Source of the DNA: Rhodoferax sp.
Lineage (GTDB): Bacteria > Pseudomonadota > Gammaproteobacteria > Burkholderiales > Burkholderiaceae_C
Direction: 5' to 3'
Length of the DNA: 20,224 nt
NCBI GenBank assembly: GCA_028711355.1
Contig: JAQTSL010000023.1
Span: 1 to 20,224, forward strand
Part shown: in pieces, positions 7,801 to 14,346 of the stretch
Position numbering within the stretch: position 1 is the stretch's first letter
How the letters are laid out: every line of letters begins with the position of its first letter
Program-made: the position numbers and the translations under genes
Notes under the pieces: generated by a model
What the model was told of the DNA's origin: nothing
Database searches by the model: none
What the model saw: the letters and a program-made list of their open reading frames with translations, nothing else

Positions 7801-8054
7801 TACGAGCGCGAGGTCAGCGCGTTGATGCCAGCGATCGAGTTAACGCCTTCTTCGAGCTTTTTAGTGACTTCGCTTTCAACAATTTCGGGCGACGCGCCGG
7901 GGTAGTCGGTGCTGATCACCACCACCGGAAAATCGACATTGGGGAACTGGTCCACCTGGAGCCGCTGGATCGAAAAAAGTCCCAGCACCACCAGTGCCAA
8001 CATCATCATGGTGGCAAACACCGGGTTGTTCAGACTGATGCGCGTAAACCACAT
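4845..8054 (-). CDS. RND efflux pump inner-membrane transporter (AcrB/MdtB type)
   Basis: 1069 residues, normal for the HAE1 family. The chosen start MWFTRISLNNPVFATMM is the standard N-terminus, with TM1 at about residues 12-30; an AAGG ribosome site overlaps the end of the upstream adaptor gene 10 bases away. Periplasmic porter and funnel domains alternate with two sets of membrane helices. The proton relay is intact: GLLIDDAIVVRENI in TM4 carries the paired aspartates and GLVTKNAILLVDFA in TM10 carries the lysine. GASPEIVESEVTKKLE and SIRSAEQDRVIQI-type blocks are also typical. It exports drugs or other amphiphiles by proton antiport as a trimer with the adaptor encoded just before it and TolC encoded two genes after it. 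Substrates cannot be read from sequence. Coordinates exclude an unlikely upstream extension. Confidence 0.95.
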   Translation of the reverse strand: MWFTRISLNNPVFATMMMLALVVLGLFSIQRLQVDQFPNVDFPVVVISTDYPGASPEIVESEVTKKLEEGVNSIAGINALTSRSYESQSVIIIEFGLHIDGRKAAEDVREKVAAIRPTLRTEVKEPRVLRFDPSSRAIWSVAVLPDSSGKAAAMNPVELTNWAEQVAKKRLENVRGVGAVALVGGAKREINLYLLPQALQSYGITPDQVVAAVRSENQDYPAGSIRSAEQDRVIQIAARVQRPEDFGRIIVTRKGGAPVRVEQVARVADGAQEVESLALYNGQRTLLLSVQKSQDENTIGVVDSLNRTLAEMQTQLPPGVKLQSITDGSRQIRVSVSNVRQTLFEGALLTVLIVFLFLNSWRSTVITGLTLPIALISTFFFMNLLGFTINMITMMALSLCVGLLIDDAIVVRENIVRHVQMGKGTFAAAMDGTREIGLAVFATTLSIVAVFLPIGFMGGIIGKFFHEFGLTIVAAVLVSMFVSFTLDPMLSSIWHDPSIESHGKHLKPITFYDKTIGRFTALFDVGTDALVDIYQSILRWALAHKLATVLLAVVIFVSSLAMVPLLGTEFVPKSDFSETNLTFNTPVGSSLEVTEARAQQVQAILRSLPEVAYTLTTINTGNAPGKIYASVYIRLVDRHLRQRNVEAMSVVLRQRLRQVPGITVTHVGLLDPVGGQKQIMFSIQGPDLGELTRLNALALDKIRNLPGLVDLDSTLKPDKPTLDVQVHRDIASDLGLSVAQIGSTLRTLVAGQTVGNWRAPDDQTYDVNVRLAPQARNQTADLGALPFALGQNADGSSRVVQLNQVATVVEASGSNQINRRDLTREVAITANVSARSSGEVSADIKTAMDSIAMPPGYSYKFSGSVKDMAEAFNYALSALALAVIFIYMILASQFKSFLQPLALMTALPLTLIGVVLALMMFNSTLSMFSAIGVVMLMGLVTKNAILLVDFAIRSRVEHTDEHGNVAPGLPRHDALLLAARVRLRPILMTTLAMIFGMVPLAFALSEGAEMRAPMGQAVIGGVITSSLLTLVVVPVVYCYMDDLAQWISRLWRHAPVTTPEKQGFQGPAS

Positions 8055-8064
8055 GACGTGCGCC

Positions 8065-9195
8065 TTATTTTTCTGCCACCAGACGCACCGGCGTGCCGGG
8101 GCGTAGCACACCGACCGATCCGGCGATGACCACAGCTCCGGCGGGCACACCGGTCACCGCGACCAGGGTCTGACCATCGACTTCGCTGCGCGGCCCTGGC
8201 GTGACCTGTGCGTGTTTCACTTTGCCGTCTTGCACCAGTTGCAAATAGGGCTGCGGTTGGTCGGTGCGCAGTGCCGTTAGTGGTACCACGTTGGCGGTCA
8301 CGCGGCCAACGGCCAAACTACCCTGTGCGTAAAGGCCGTGGCGCAACGCCACGCCGGGTTCGATTGCCAGATAGACCAGCACGGCGCGGCTGCCGGGTGC
8401 CGCGCTGGGGTTGATGCGTGCCACCCGCGCGGCAATTTGCGTTTCGGTGCCTTCAACTTGCAAGTGCGCCAGTTGGCCCGGTTTGACTTGTAGCGCGTCG
8501 GCGACCGGCAGGGTTGCCGCTAGCTCAAGCCGGCCCAGATCGACAATTTCGACGATCCGTGCTTCGACGCTGACCCGCTCGCCGGGTTGCGCCAGCCGCT
8601 GCGAAATCTGGCCGCTGATGGGCGCGCGCAGCAGCGCGTCGCCCAGCGTCTTGGCCGCAATGTCACTGGCCGCCAGCGCGGCGGCATAAGTGGCGTGTGC
8701 TGCGGCCAGGTTGGCTTGTGACGCCGCCAGCGCGGTGCTGGAGATAAAGCCTTGCGCCACCAGCGCTTGGTTGTTGTCGTGGCTGCGCTGGGCAATGTCG
8801 GCCTGCGCCTTGGCCGCTTGCGCCTGCTGACGCGCCTGGCGCAGGCGCGCGTCAAATTCGGTTGGGTCGATCCGGCCCAACACCTGGCCCGCGCGCACCA
8901 GGTCGCCTTCACGCACCGTCAGGCCTTGCAATTCGCCGCCGACGCGCGCCTTGACCAGCGCGGTGTTGACCGCCTGGATCGGGCCGGACAGCGGTACCGT
9001 CAGCGCCAGCTCAAGCGCGCGCACTTGGCGCAAGTCGTTGCTGCGAAGGTCCATCGCGACCTGGGTTCTTTGCGCTGTTTGTTGCGCTTGCAGCTCCTGC
9101 TGCTTGACTTTGCGTGCGGCCAGCGTGCGCGCGGCGCCGGCACCCAGCAGTGCGACCACGACAGCGGCCAGTGTCCATTTCAACCAGGGTTTCAT
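8065..9195 (-). CDS. RND efflux periplasmic adaptor (membrane fusion protein)
   Basis: 376 residues of the HlyD/AcrA family. The N-terminus MKPWLKWTLAAVVVALLGAG is a membrane anchor or uncleaved signal; there is no lipobox cysteine, unlike AcrA of E. coli. VKARVGGELQGLTVREGDLV and GQVLGRIDP form the first lipoyl half, followed by a coiled-coil hairpin rich in Ala and Gln (about residues 120-180), then LRAPISGQISQRLAQPGERV as the second lipoyl half, a beta-barrel and a membrane-proximal domain ending in VLRPGTPVRLVAEK. It bridges the inner-membrane pump to TolC. It is the second gene of the efflux operon, 10 bases before the pump gene. Its leader (9196-9270) contains a short palindromic element, and the ribosome site is weak. 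Confidence 0.92.
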   Translation of the reverse strand: MKPWLKWTLAAVVVALLGAGAARTLAARKVKQQELQAQQTAQRTQVAMDLRSNDLRQVRALELALTVPLSGPIQAVNTALVKARVGGELQGLTVREGDLVRAGQVLGRIDPTEFDARLRQARQQAQAAKAQADIAQRSHDNNQALVAQGFISSTALAASQANLAAAHATYAAALAASDIAAKTLGDALLRAPISGQISQRLAQPGERVSVEARIVEIVDLGRLELAATLPVADALQVKPGQLAHLQVEGTETQIAARVARINPSAAPGSRAVLVYLAIEPGVALRHGLYAQGSLAVGRVTANVVPLTALRTDQPQPYLQLVQDGKVKHAQVTPGPRSEVDGQTLVAVTGVPAGAVVIAGSVGVLRPGTPVRLVAEK

Positions 9196-9222
9196 AACGG
9201 TTCAGAATTTCTTTAAAGGGGT

Positions 9223-9273
9223 TAAGGCTTGTCCACAAATAACATGCACAGCTTATTCATGGACAAACCCTTA
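9223..9273. mobile_element. Short copy of the TTGTCCA palindromic element
   Basis: 9226-9242 and 9253-9269 are imperfect inverted repeats (14 of 17 bases pair) around a 10-base loop: GGCTTGTCCACAAATAA and the complement of TTATTCATGGACAAACC. The sequence is that of the longer copy at 17985-18149 with the interior removed exactly between two ATGCACA repeats. It is placed between the tetR stop codon (TTA on this strand, 9271-9273) and the acrA-like start, so it forms a stem-loop in the leader of the pump operon and could attenuate read-through. That effect is inferred. Confidence 0.75.
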
Positions 9274-9933
9274 GCACACGCTCAGACCATGCAACAGCAT
9301 CTCAATTTGCGCGGACAGGTAGGTTGGCGGGTCAATCTGCGCCAGGTGGTCGCAGCAGGGGGCGAAAGAATGTTTCCATAGCACCAGAAAAACCAGTGGT
9401 GCCAGGATCAGATAGACGCCATATTTCAGGTCAAGTGGTCGGAATTCGCCGCGCGCCACGCCGCGCTGCAGGATACGCGCCAACAGCGCGTTGCCGGGTT
9501 CGATCACCTCTTGCCGGTAGAACGCTGCCAGTTGCGGAAAGTTGCCAGCTTCGCTCATCATCAGTTTGGGGATGCCCGACGCCTGGGTCGAACCAATGTG
9601 TTGCCACCAGCTTGACAGGGCGTAACGCAGCATCTCGGCTGAACTGCCGTCAAAAGTCTCAATTTCCTGGCCCCAACGCACGAAATGCCCCGACAAGTGT
9701 GCCCGCACCACCGCCTTGAACAGCTCTTCTTTGCTGGGAAAGTACAGGAACAAGGTGCCCTTGGATACGCCCGCACGGTGCGCCACCTCTTCAACCCGGG
9801 TCGCCGCAAAGCCTTTTTCAACAAACAGGTCAAGCGCCGCCGCCAGCAGTTCGCCCGGGCGTGCATCTTTGCGCCTGGCTCGGCGCACGGGTGCGGGCGT
9901 AAGTTGCTGGCTGGTGGTGGAACGCGTTGGCAT
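9271..9933 (-). CDS. TetR/AcrR-family repressor
   Basis: 220 residues. The N-terminal helix-turn-helix is clear: RPGELLAAALDLFVEKGFAA, then TRVEEVAHRAGVSKGTLFLY and FPSKEELFKAVVRAHL, the standard TetR pattern. The C-terminal helical domain is ligand-binding and dimer-forming in the family; its ligand is unknown. Its position first in the efflux run, in the same direction, suggests that it represses the pump operon and itself. The start at ATG 9931-9933 is chosen because the predicted promoter would begin transcription near 9999, which rules out the longer frame opening at 10038. The ribosome site is poor. The stop codon TAA is the base triplet directly touching the palindromic element at 9226-9270. 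Confidence 0.92.
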   Translation of the reverse strand: MPTRSTTSQQLTPAPVRRARRKDARPGELLAAALDLFVEKGFAATRVEEVAHRAGVSKGTLFLYFPSKEELFKAVVRAHLSGHFVRWGQEIETFDGSSAEMLRYALSSWWQHIGSTQASGIPKLMMSEAGNFPQLAAFYRQEVIEPGNALLARILQRGVARGEFRPLDLKYGVYLILAPLVFLVLWKHSFAPCCDHLAQIDPPTYLSAQIEMLLHGLSVC

Positions 9934-9991
9934 AAATGAAAACCAAATAATCCGGGAAATGCCACTGATGCCGTAAAGTGTCCGGCTAATG

Positions 9992-10005
9992 ACTAAACGG
10001 TTAGT
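9992..10005. promoter_or_regulatory. Probable TetR operator
   Basis: ACTAAACGGTTAGT is palindromic at 12 of 14 positions. It begins directly after the -10 box and covers the expected transcription start, the usual place for autorepression by a TetR protein. TetR-family operators of the ACTAAC-CG-TTAGT kind are known. Binding by the adjacent repressor is inferred from position. Confidence 0.65.
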
Positions 10006-10034
10006 AATATACCTTTGAGTCAAAAAGCTGTCAA
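10006..10034 (-). promoter_or_regulatory. Sigma-70-type promoter of the tetR-efflux operon
   Basis: Read on the minus strand: -35 TTGACA (10034-10029), a 17-base spacer, and -10 TATATT (10011-10006). This is close to consensus with ideal spacing and puts the transcription start near 9999, about 66 bases before the tetR ATG. Confidence 0.7.
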
Positions 10035-10165
10035 TCATTCAAAATGACCCAGCAGGCGTCGTCACGCCACCTTGAATCGCACCGGCGTACCGTGCGTACC
10101 TTCGGTTGGTCTTGTTGCGCTGATAATTCACCGTTTTCCTTAACCCCCTTGATGAAGGATTTGAC

Positions 10166-11326
10166 ATGACAGACTTGCAAAAACGCTCGCTCCTGAAGGT
10201 TGCTGCGCTGACCGCCGTGGCTGCCGCCGCGCTGGTGGGCTGTGGCAAAAAAGAAGAGCCCGTCCCCGCACCAACCCCGGCACCGGCACCGGTAGCATCG
10301 GCTCCGGCCAAACCGGCACCGCTGAAAATTGCTTTTGCCTATGTCGGCCCGGTCGGCGATGGTGGCTGGACCTTTGCCCATGACAACGGCCGCAAGGCGC
10401 TGGAGAAAGAATTTGGCGACAAGATTGCCACCTCGTTCGTTGAAAACGTGCCCGAATCGGCCGATGCCGAACGCGTCATCCGTGACATGGCCGGTCAGGG
10501 CAACAAGCTGATTTTTGGCACCACCTTTGGCTACATGGAGCCGATGGTCAAGATTGCGGCCGACATCAAGGACGTGAAGTTTGAGCACGCTACCGGCTAC
10601 AAACAAGCTGACAACATGCGCACCTACGACAGCCGCACCTATGAGGGCGCGTACATGGCAGGCGTGATCGCCGGCAAGATGACCAAAAGCAACACGCTGG
10701 GCGTGGTGGCTTCGGTGCCGATTCCGGAAGTTATCCGCAACATCAACAGCTTTACGCTGGGCGCGCAAAGCAGCAACCCCAAGATCAAGACCAAAGTGGT
10801 CTGGGTCAACACCTGGTTTGACCCACCGAAAGAAACTGAAGCCGCCACCAGCCTGATCAATGGTGGTGCCGACGTGCTGTTCCAAAACACCGACTCCCCG
10901 GCCGTGTTGAAGACCGCCGAAGCCAAGGGCAAGCGCGCCTTTGGCTGGGACTCTGACATGACCGCTTATGGTCCCAAAGCCCATTTGGCATCTGCCATCA
11001 TCAACTGGGGTCCGTACTACAGCAAGGCCACCAAAGAAGCGTTGGACGGCTCCTGGAAGGGTGGAAGTCACAGTTGGTGGGGTGTGAAAGAGGGTGCAAT
11101 TGACATCGTGTCGATTGCCGAAGATGTGCCTGCCGAGACCAAAGCCAAAGTGGAAGAAGTCAAAAAAGGCCTGGCCGATGGCAGCTTTGCCATCTGGAAA
11201 GGCCCGATCACCGACAACACCGGCAAAGTTCAGGTGGCCAGGGATGCAGTGGCCGACGACAAGTTCTTGAGTGGTTTGAACTTCTTCGTCAAGGGCGTTG
11301 AAGGTAAAGTGCCGGGTGGCAAGTAA
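10166..11326 (+). CDS. BMP-family ABC transporter substrate-binding lipoprotein
   Basis: 386 residues. The N-terminus MTDLQKRSLLKVAALTAV ends in the lipobox LVGC with the lipidated cysteine at residue 26, followed by a Lys/Glu patch and a Pro-Ala linker (about residues 30-53) that tethers the domain. The rest is a periplasmic binding fold of the BMP/PnrA/Med family: KIAFAYVGPVGDGGWTFAHD at the domain start, GTTFGYMEPMVKIAAD, YEGAYMAGVIAGKMTKSN, the hinge block VNTWFDPPKETEAATSLI, and ADVLFQNTDSPAVLKTAE. Family members bind purine nucleosides or related compounds. GAAGGA before the ATG is a good ribosome site. No ABC ATPase or permease gene lies beside it, so its partners are elsewhere or it acts as a sensor. 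It faces away from tetR and toward the kinase gene. Confidence 0.92.
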   Translation: MTDLQKRSLLKVAALTAVAAAALVGCGKKEEPVPAPTPAPAPVASAPAKPAPLKIAFAYVGPVGDGGWTFAHDNGRKALEKEFGDKIATSFVENVPESADAERVIRDMAGQGNKLIFGTTFGYMEPMVKIAADIKDVKFEHATGYKQADNMRTYDSRTYEGAYMAGVIAGKMTKSNTLGVVASVPIPEVIRNINSFTLGAQSSNPKIKTKVVWVNTWFDPPKETEAATSLINGGADVLFQNTDSPAVLKTAEAKGKRAFGWDSDMTAYGPKAHLASAIINWGPYYSKATKEALDGSWKGGSHSWWGVKEGAIDIVSIAEDVPAETKAKVEEVKKGLADGSFAIWKGPITDNTGKVQVARDAVADDKFLSGLNFFVKGVEGKVPGGK

Positions 11327-11343
11327 GCCTCTTGGCTAGGCCC

Positions 11344-11407
11344 TCTGCAACGAGCCGCCGTCGGGCGTTTGGTGGTTGTTTCAGGTTAACCCGGGGCGCG
11401 TTGCAGA
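11344..11407. terminator. Weak inverted repeat at the convergent BMP/kinase junction
   Basis: TCTGCAACG at 11344-11352 and CGTTGCAGA at 11399-11407 are perfect 9-base inverted repeats with a 46-base gap, spanning the 59-base gap between the BMP gene and the kinase 3' end. It is the only symmetry I see there. No U-run follows, so a termination role is speculative. Confidence 0.25.
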
Positions 11408-12774
11408 AGGATGTTGGCGCACAAGCCGCCGCTGGTGTCCAGGCTTAGTTCAAAACTGCCGCCCATGCGCGCGACGGCTTGTTCAACGATGGCCAGTCCC
11501 AGACCGGTGCTGTTGGCTTCGGTGCGAGCTGCTTGGCCCCGAAAAAATGGCGTTGTCAATTGCTTGAGCTGTTCTGGCGGTACGCCCGGGCCGTGGTCGC
11601 GCACCTGCAGTATTACCTTGTCGTCGCGCAAGCGCCCCAAGATGTCAACTTCGGCGATGCCATTTTTTGAACTCTTGCCGTAACGCGCGGCGTTTTCCAG
11701 CAAATTACCCAACACACGCTGCAATTCGACCGGATCGGCCAGCACCATCAAAGGCTCTGGCAGCGCCAGCTTGAACTGCATATCCGGACGTTTACGCATC
11801 GGCGTCAGGCAAATGTCCACGGCGTCGTTCAGAGCTACTGCGGTCAACCCCAAAGTACCCGGACGCGCATAGTCCAGAAATTTGCCGACGATCGCGTCGA
11901 GCTGGGCGATGTCGTTGATCATGTCCTGTTGCGCCTGCGGGTCGGCCACGCTGAGCTCGGTTTCCAGCCGCAAGCGGGCCAGCGGCGTGCGCAGGTCGTG
12001 TGAGATGCCAGCCAGCATGACGGCCCGGTCTTGCTCGATCTTGGCGAGTTTCTTGGTCATGCGGTTAAAGCCGATGTTGACCGCCCGAATTTCACGGGTG
12101 TTGACCGATTCATCGAGCGTACTGGCTTCAAAATCGCCATCACGCACGCGGCTGGCGGCAATTGAGAGGTCTTTTAAAGGTCGGTTGATTAGCCGTGCGA
12201 TGAAAGCGGCGCCGGCCAGCGACAGCGCCGCCGCCGTCAGCAACCAGATCAGCCAGGTGCGGCCAGCGGGCTCGTCAAAACGGTTGCGCTCGGTCTGTAT
12301 CCAGTAGCGGTCATTCTCGATCGAAAAGCCGACCCACAGCCCATCCACATTGTTGACTTTTTTGGCGACGACCGTGCCCGGACCCAGGCGCGTCAGGATC
12401 TGATCCTCGATGTGCTGGTTGAGGTAGTCGTCGTCAAAAGGAACAAAGATGTCGTGTGGCTCGCGTGGGCGGATCGTGACGTGCTCCTGATCCTTCATGG
12501 TCTTGAACAGTGACACGCGGGCGATCGCGTCAGCGTGTTCAACCGCAGCTCGGCTGAGGTTGACAACCGAGGCAATCTGATTGGCGGTCTGGATCGCGCG
12601 GGGCTCAAACTCAAGCTCGCGCAAGGTTTGCGTCCAGGCAAACACGCTGCCCACCAGCAACAACGCCAGCAGGAAAAATGTGCGCCAGAACAGGCTGATG
12701 CCGACCTTGTAAGACGGGAATATGTCGTGATCGAACCAGCCTGGCTCGGACCAGCGATCCTTATTCGCTGTCAT
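11386..12774 (-). CDS. EnvZ-type sensor histidine kinase
   Basis: 462 residues from ATG 12772-12774, which overlaps the response-regulator stop by 14 bases, so translation is coupled. TM1 is about residues 26-47 (LFWRTFFLLALLLVGSVFAW), a periplasmic sensor region of about 120 residues follows, then TM2 at about 173-195 (TWLIWLLTAAALSLAGAAFI) and a HAMP linker to about 250. The dimerisation/phosphoacceptor helix reads GISHDLRTPLARLRLE with the phosphorylated His near residue 259; the ATPase domain has NLLENAARYG (N box), RDHGPGVP (G1), PFFRGQ (F) and STGLGLAI (G2). All catalytic blocks are intact, including the HDLRTP form typical of EnvZ. The signal is unknown; I avoid the name envZ because the E. 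coli role need not carry over. Confidence 0.92.
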   Translation of the reverse strand: MTANKDRWSEPGWFDHDIFPSYKVGISLFWRTFFLLALLLVGSVFAWTQTLRELEFEPRAIQTANQIASVVNLSRAAVEHADAIARVSLFKTMKDQEHVTIRPREPHDIFVPFDDDYLNQHIEDQILTRLGPGTVVAKKVNNVDGLWVGFSIENDRYWIQTERNRFDEPAGRTWLIWLLTAAALSLAGAAFIARLINRPLKDLSIAASRVRDGDFEASTLDESVNTREIRAVNIGFNRMTKKLAKIEQDRAVMLAGISHDLRTPLARLRLETELSVADPQAQQDMINDIAQLDAIVGKFLDYARPGTLGLTAVALNDAVDICLTPMRKRPDMQFKLALPEPLMVLADPVELQRVLGNLLENAARYGKSSKNGIAEVDILGRLRDDKVILQVRDHGPGVPPEQLKQLTTPFFRGQAARTEANSTGLGLAIVEQAVARMGGSFELSLDTSGGLCANILLQRAPG

Positions 12775-13510
12775 CAGGAACAAAAACGTAGCCCACACCC
12801 CACACGGTCTGGATATAGCGCGGCGTTGCTGCGTCCAGTTCGATCAGCTTGCGCAGGCGCGACACCTGCACGTCCAGGCTGCGGTCAAACGGCTCGAAGT
12901 CGCGTCCACGCGCCATTTGTGCCAACTTTTCGCGCGACAGCGGTTGTCTGGGATGGCGTACCAGCGCCTTGAGCATGGAAAATTCACCGGTTGTCAAGGT
13001 CAATTCTTGTTGGCCCTTGTGGAGCGTGCGCGCTCCCATGTCAAAGACGAAATCGCCGAAATGGGCCACCGCCCTGTCGCTCGACGGTGAGCCAGGAGAT
13101 TCTGCGGGTGGGCGGCGGCGCAGCACCGCGTTGATCCGTGCCAGCAACTCGCGCGGGTTGAACGGTTTGGTCAAGTAGTCGTCAGCGCCAACTTCCAGCC
13201 CGACGATACGGTCAACGTCTTCGCCCTTGGCGGTAAGCATAATGATTGGCGTGGCGTTGTTGGCACCACGCAAGCGTCGGCAGACACTCAGGCCGTCTTC
13301 ACCCGGCATCATCAAGTCCAGCACGATCAGATCAACCGGTTCACGCTGCAAAACCCGTGTCAGTGCCTTGCCGTCTTCGGCCAGCAGGACGTCAAAGCCT
13401 TCCTGTGTCAGGTAGCGGCGCAGCAGGTCGCGGATGCGGCTGTCGTCATCGACTACCAGAATCTTGTCTTTATGTTGGGTACTTGTCACGATGTGGTCTC
13501 GCTCTGGCAT
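12761..13510 (-). CDS. ompR: OmpR-family response regulator
   Basis: About 249 residues. The receiver domain begins DKILVVDDDSRIRDLLRRY, with the acidic pocket DDD, the phosphoacceptor Asp near residue 65 in LIVLDLMMPGEDG, the conserved Thr/Lys in MLTAKGED and DDYLTKPFNPREL. The C-terminal winged helix includes LTTGEFSMLKALVRHP, SREKLAQMARGRDFEPFDRS and the end block YIQTVWGVGYVFVPD, as in E. coli OmpR. It would regulate porin or envelope genes with the kinase encoded by the overlapping next gene. The start is uncertain: ATG at 13519 or 13510, or GTG at 13489; none has a strong ribosome site. An inverted repeat with TTGTNACAA arms brackets this start region, suggesting autoregulation. Confidence 0.9.
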   Translation of the reverse strand: MPERDHIVTSTQHKDKILVVDDDSRIRDLLRRYLTQEGFDVLLAEDGKALTRVLQREPVDLIVLDLMMPGEDGLSVCRRLRGANNATPIIMLTAKGEDVDRIVGLEVGADDYLTKPFNPRELLARINAVLRRRPPAESPGSPSSDRAVAHFGDFVFDMGARTLHKGQQELTLTTGEFSMLKALVRHPRQPLSREKLAQMARGRDFEPFDRSLDVQVSRLRKLIELDAATPRYIQTVWGVGYVFVPDDSE

Positions 13511-13588
13511 TTGTAACAAGCGCGATTTTGCGTGGTTTGGCTCGGTGACCGAAGCTTTTTTTGTCGGTGCTGACAGCTTGTTACAAAT
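13509..13588. promoter_or_regulatory. Paired TTGTNACAA sites between ompR-like gene and SIMPL gene
   Basis: ATTTGTAACAAGC at 13509-13521 and GCTTGTTACAAAT at 13576-13588 are a perfect 13-base inverted repeat, 67 bases apart. Each arm holds the near-palindrome TTGTNACAA. E. coli OmpR sites contain similar TGTAACA/TGTTACA cores, so these may be binding sites of the adjacent regulator. They lie in the divergent region that must hold promoters for both the regulator and the SIMPL gene. On the plus strand, TTGTTA (13579-13584), 17 bases, then TAATGT is a possible promoter overlapping one arm. Confidence 0.5.
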
Positions 13589-13645
13589 TTTTTGGCCCCA
13601 TAATGTTTGTAATACTGATCGGTACTAAATCGGGAATCTCGCTGA

Positions 13646-14344
13646 ATGAATATTAAATTAATAGCGCTTGTCGCTTTATCCGTATGGGTAAATGGCGTAT
13701 TTGGGCAGATAGTGGGGGTGCCAGAACCAGCCCGACGTGTCACGCTGTCGGCCAGTGCACAAGTGCAGGTGACGCTAGATGTCCTGACCCTGACACTACA
13801 GGTTACGCGCCAGGGCTATGAAGCTGCTACGGTGCAAGCCCAGCTCAAGACCGCGCTGCAAGAGGCATTGGTGGTGCTTCAAAAAGATGCGGTACCGGGG
13901 CGGATGGACGTGCGCAGTGGGCTTTTTGGTCTGTCGCCTCGGTACGACCGTGACGGCCGAATCACGGCCTGGCACGGCAGTGCTGAATGGGTTCTGGAAG
14001 GGACCGATGTGGCGCGTATCACACAGGCGGCTGGCCGGGTGTCGAGCATGACTGTGAGTCGCCTTGGGTTTGGCTTGACGGCACCACAGCGTCAGCAGGC
14101 GCAGGCCAAGGCGCAAGTGCAGGCAATAGCCCAGTTTCGCCAGCGAGCCGCGGAAATCGCCCAGGGGTTTGGGGCGGCTGGTTACGTGTTGGACGATCTA
14201 CAAATTGGTTACGACGATGGCTCACCCCAGTTCAGTCCCCAGTTGTTGGCCGCGCGCGCGATCAGTGACACCGGCGCTGTGCCAGCGCAAGCGGGGATCA
14301 CGACTGTTACCGTCGGTGTGTCGGGTTCGGTCAGACTACGGTAG
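13646..14344 (+). CDS. Exported SIMPL (DUF541) domain protein
   Basis: 232 residues. MNIKLIALVALSVWVNGVFG is a signal peptide, with the mature protein likely starting at the following Gln. The remainder fits the SIMPL/DUF541 family: a beta-rich RVTLSASAQVQVTLDVLTLT, then long helices (EAATVQAQLKTALQEALVVL), the SPRYDRDGRITAWHGSAEWV segment typical of the family (usually P.Y...G.I.GY....), and a C-terminal alternation of helix and strand ending in GITTVTVGVSGSVRL. Family members are periplasmic or outer-membrane proteins, including the oxidative-stress protein YggE; the biochemical role is not established. The stop codon is two bases before the start of the HDOD gene, implying co-transcription and coupled translation. 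Confidence 0.85.
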   Translation: MNIKLIALVALSVWVNGVFGQIVGVPEPARRVTLSASAQVQVTLDVLTLTLQVTRQGYEAATVQAQLKTALQEALVVLQKDAVPGRMDVRSGLFGLSPRYDRDGRITAWHGSAEWVLEGTDVARITQAAGRVSSMTVSRLGFGLTAPQRQQAQAKAQVQAIAQFRQRAAEIAQGFGAAGYVLDDLQIGYDDGSPQFSPQLLAARAISDTGAVPAQAGITTVTVGVSGSVRLR

Positions 14345-14346
14345 GT

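Noticed and set aside
8055..8150. Upstream extension of the RND pump gene
   Set aside because: It would overlap the adaptor gene by most of 86 bases and add a non-homologous N-terminus; MWFTRISLNNPVF is the standard start.
9934..10038. Longer tetR start at 10038
   Set aside because: It would place the start codon upstream of the predicted promoter and add an untypical 35-residue leader.
10100..10118. GATAAT near 10112 as a -10 box for the BMP gene
   Set aside because: No convincing -35 at 16-18 bases upstream; too weak to list as a promoter.
10031..11071. 346-codon open frame on the minus strand opposite the BMP gene
   Set aside because: It mirrors the plus-strand gene, has no recognisable domain, and the BMP reading has lipobox, ribosome site and family motifs. 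High GC keeps antisense frames open.
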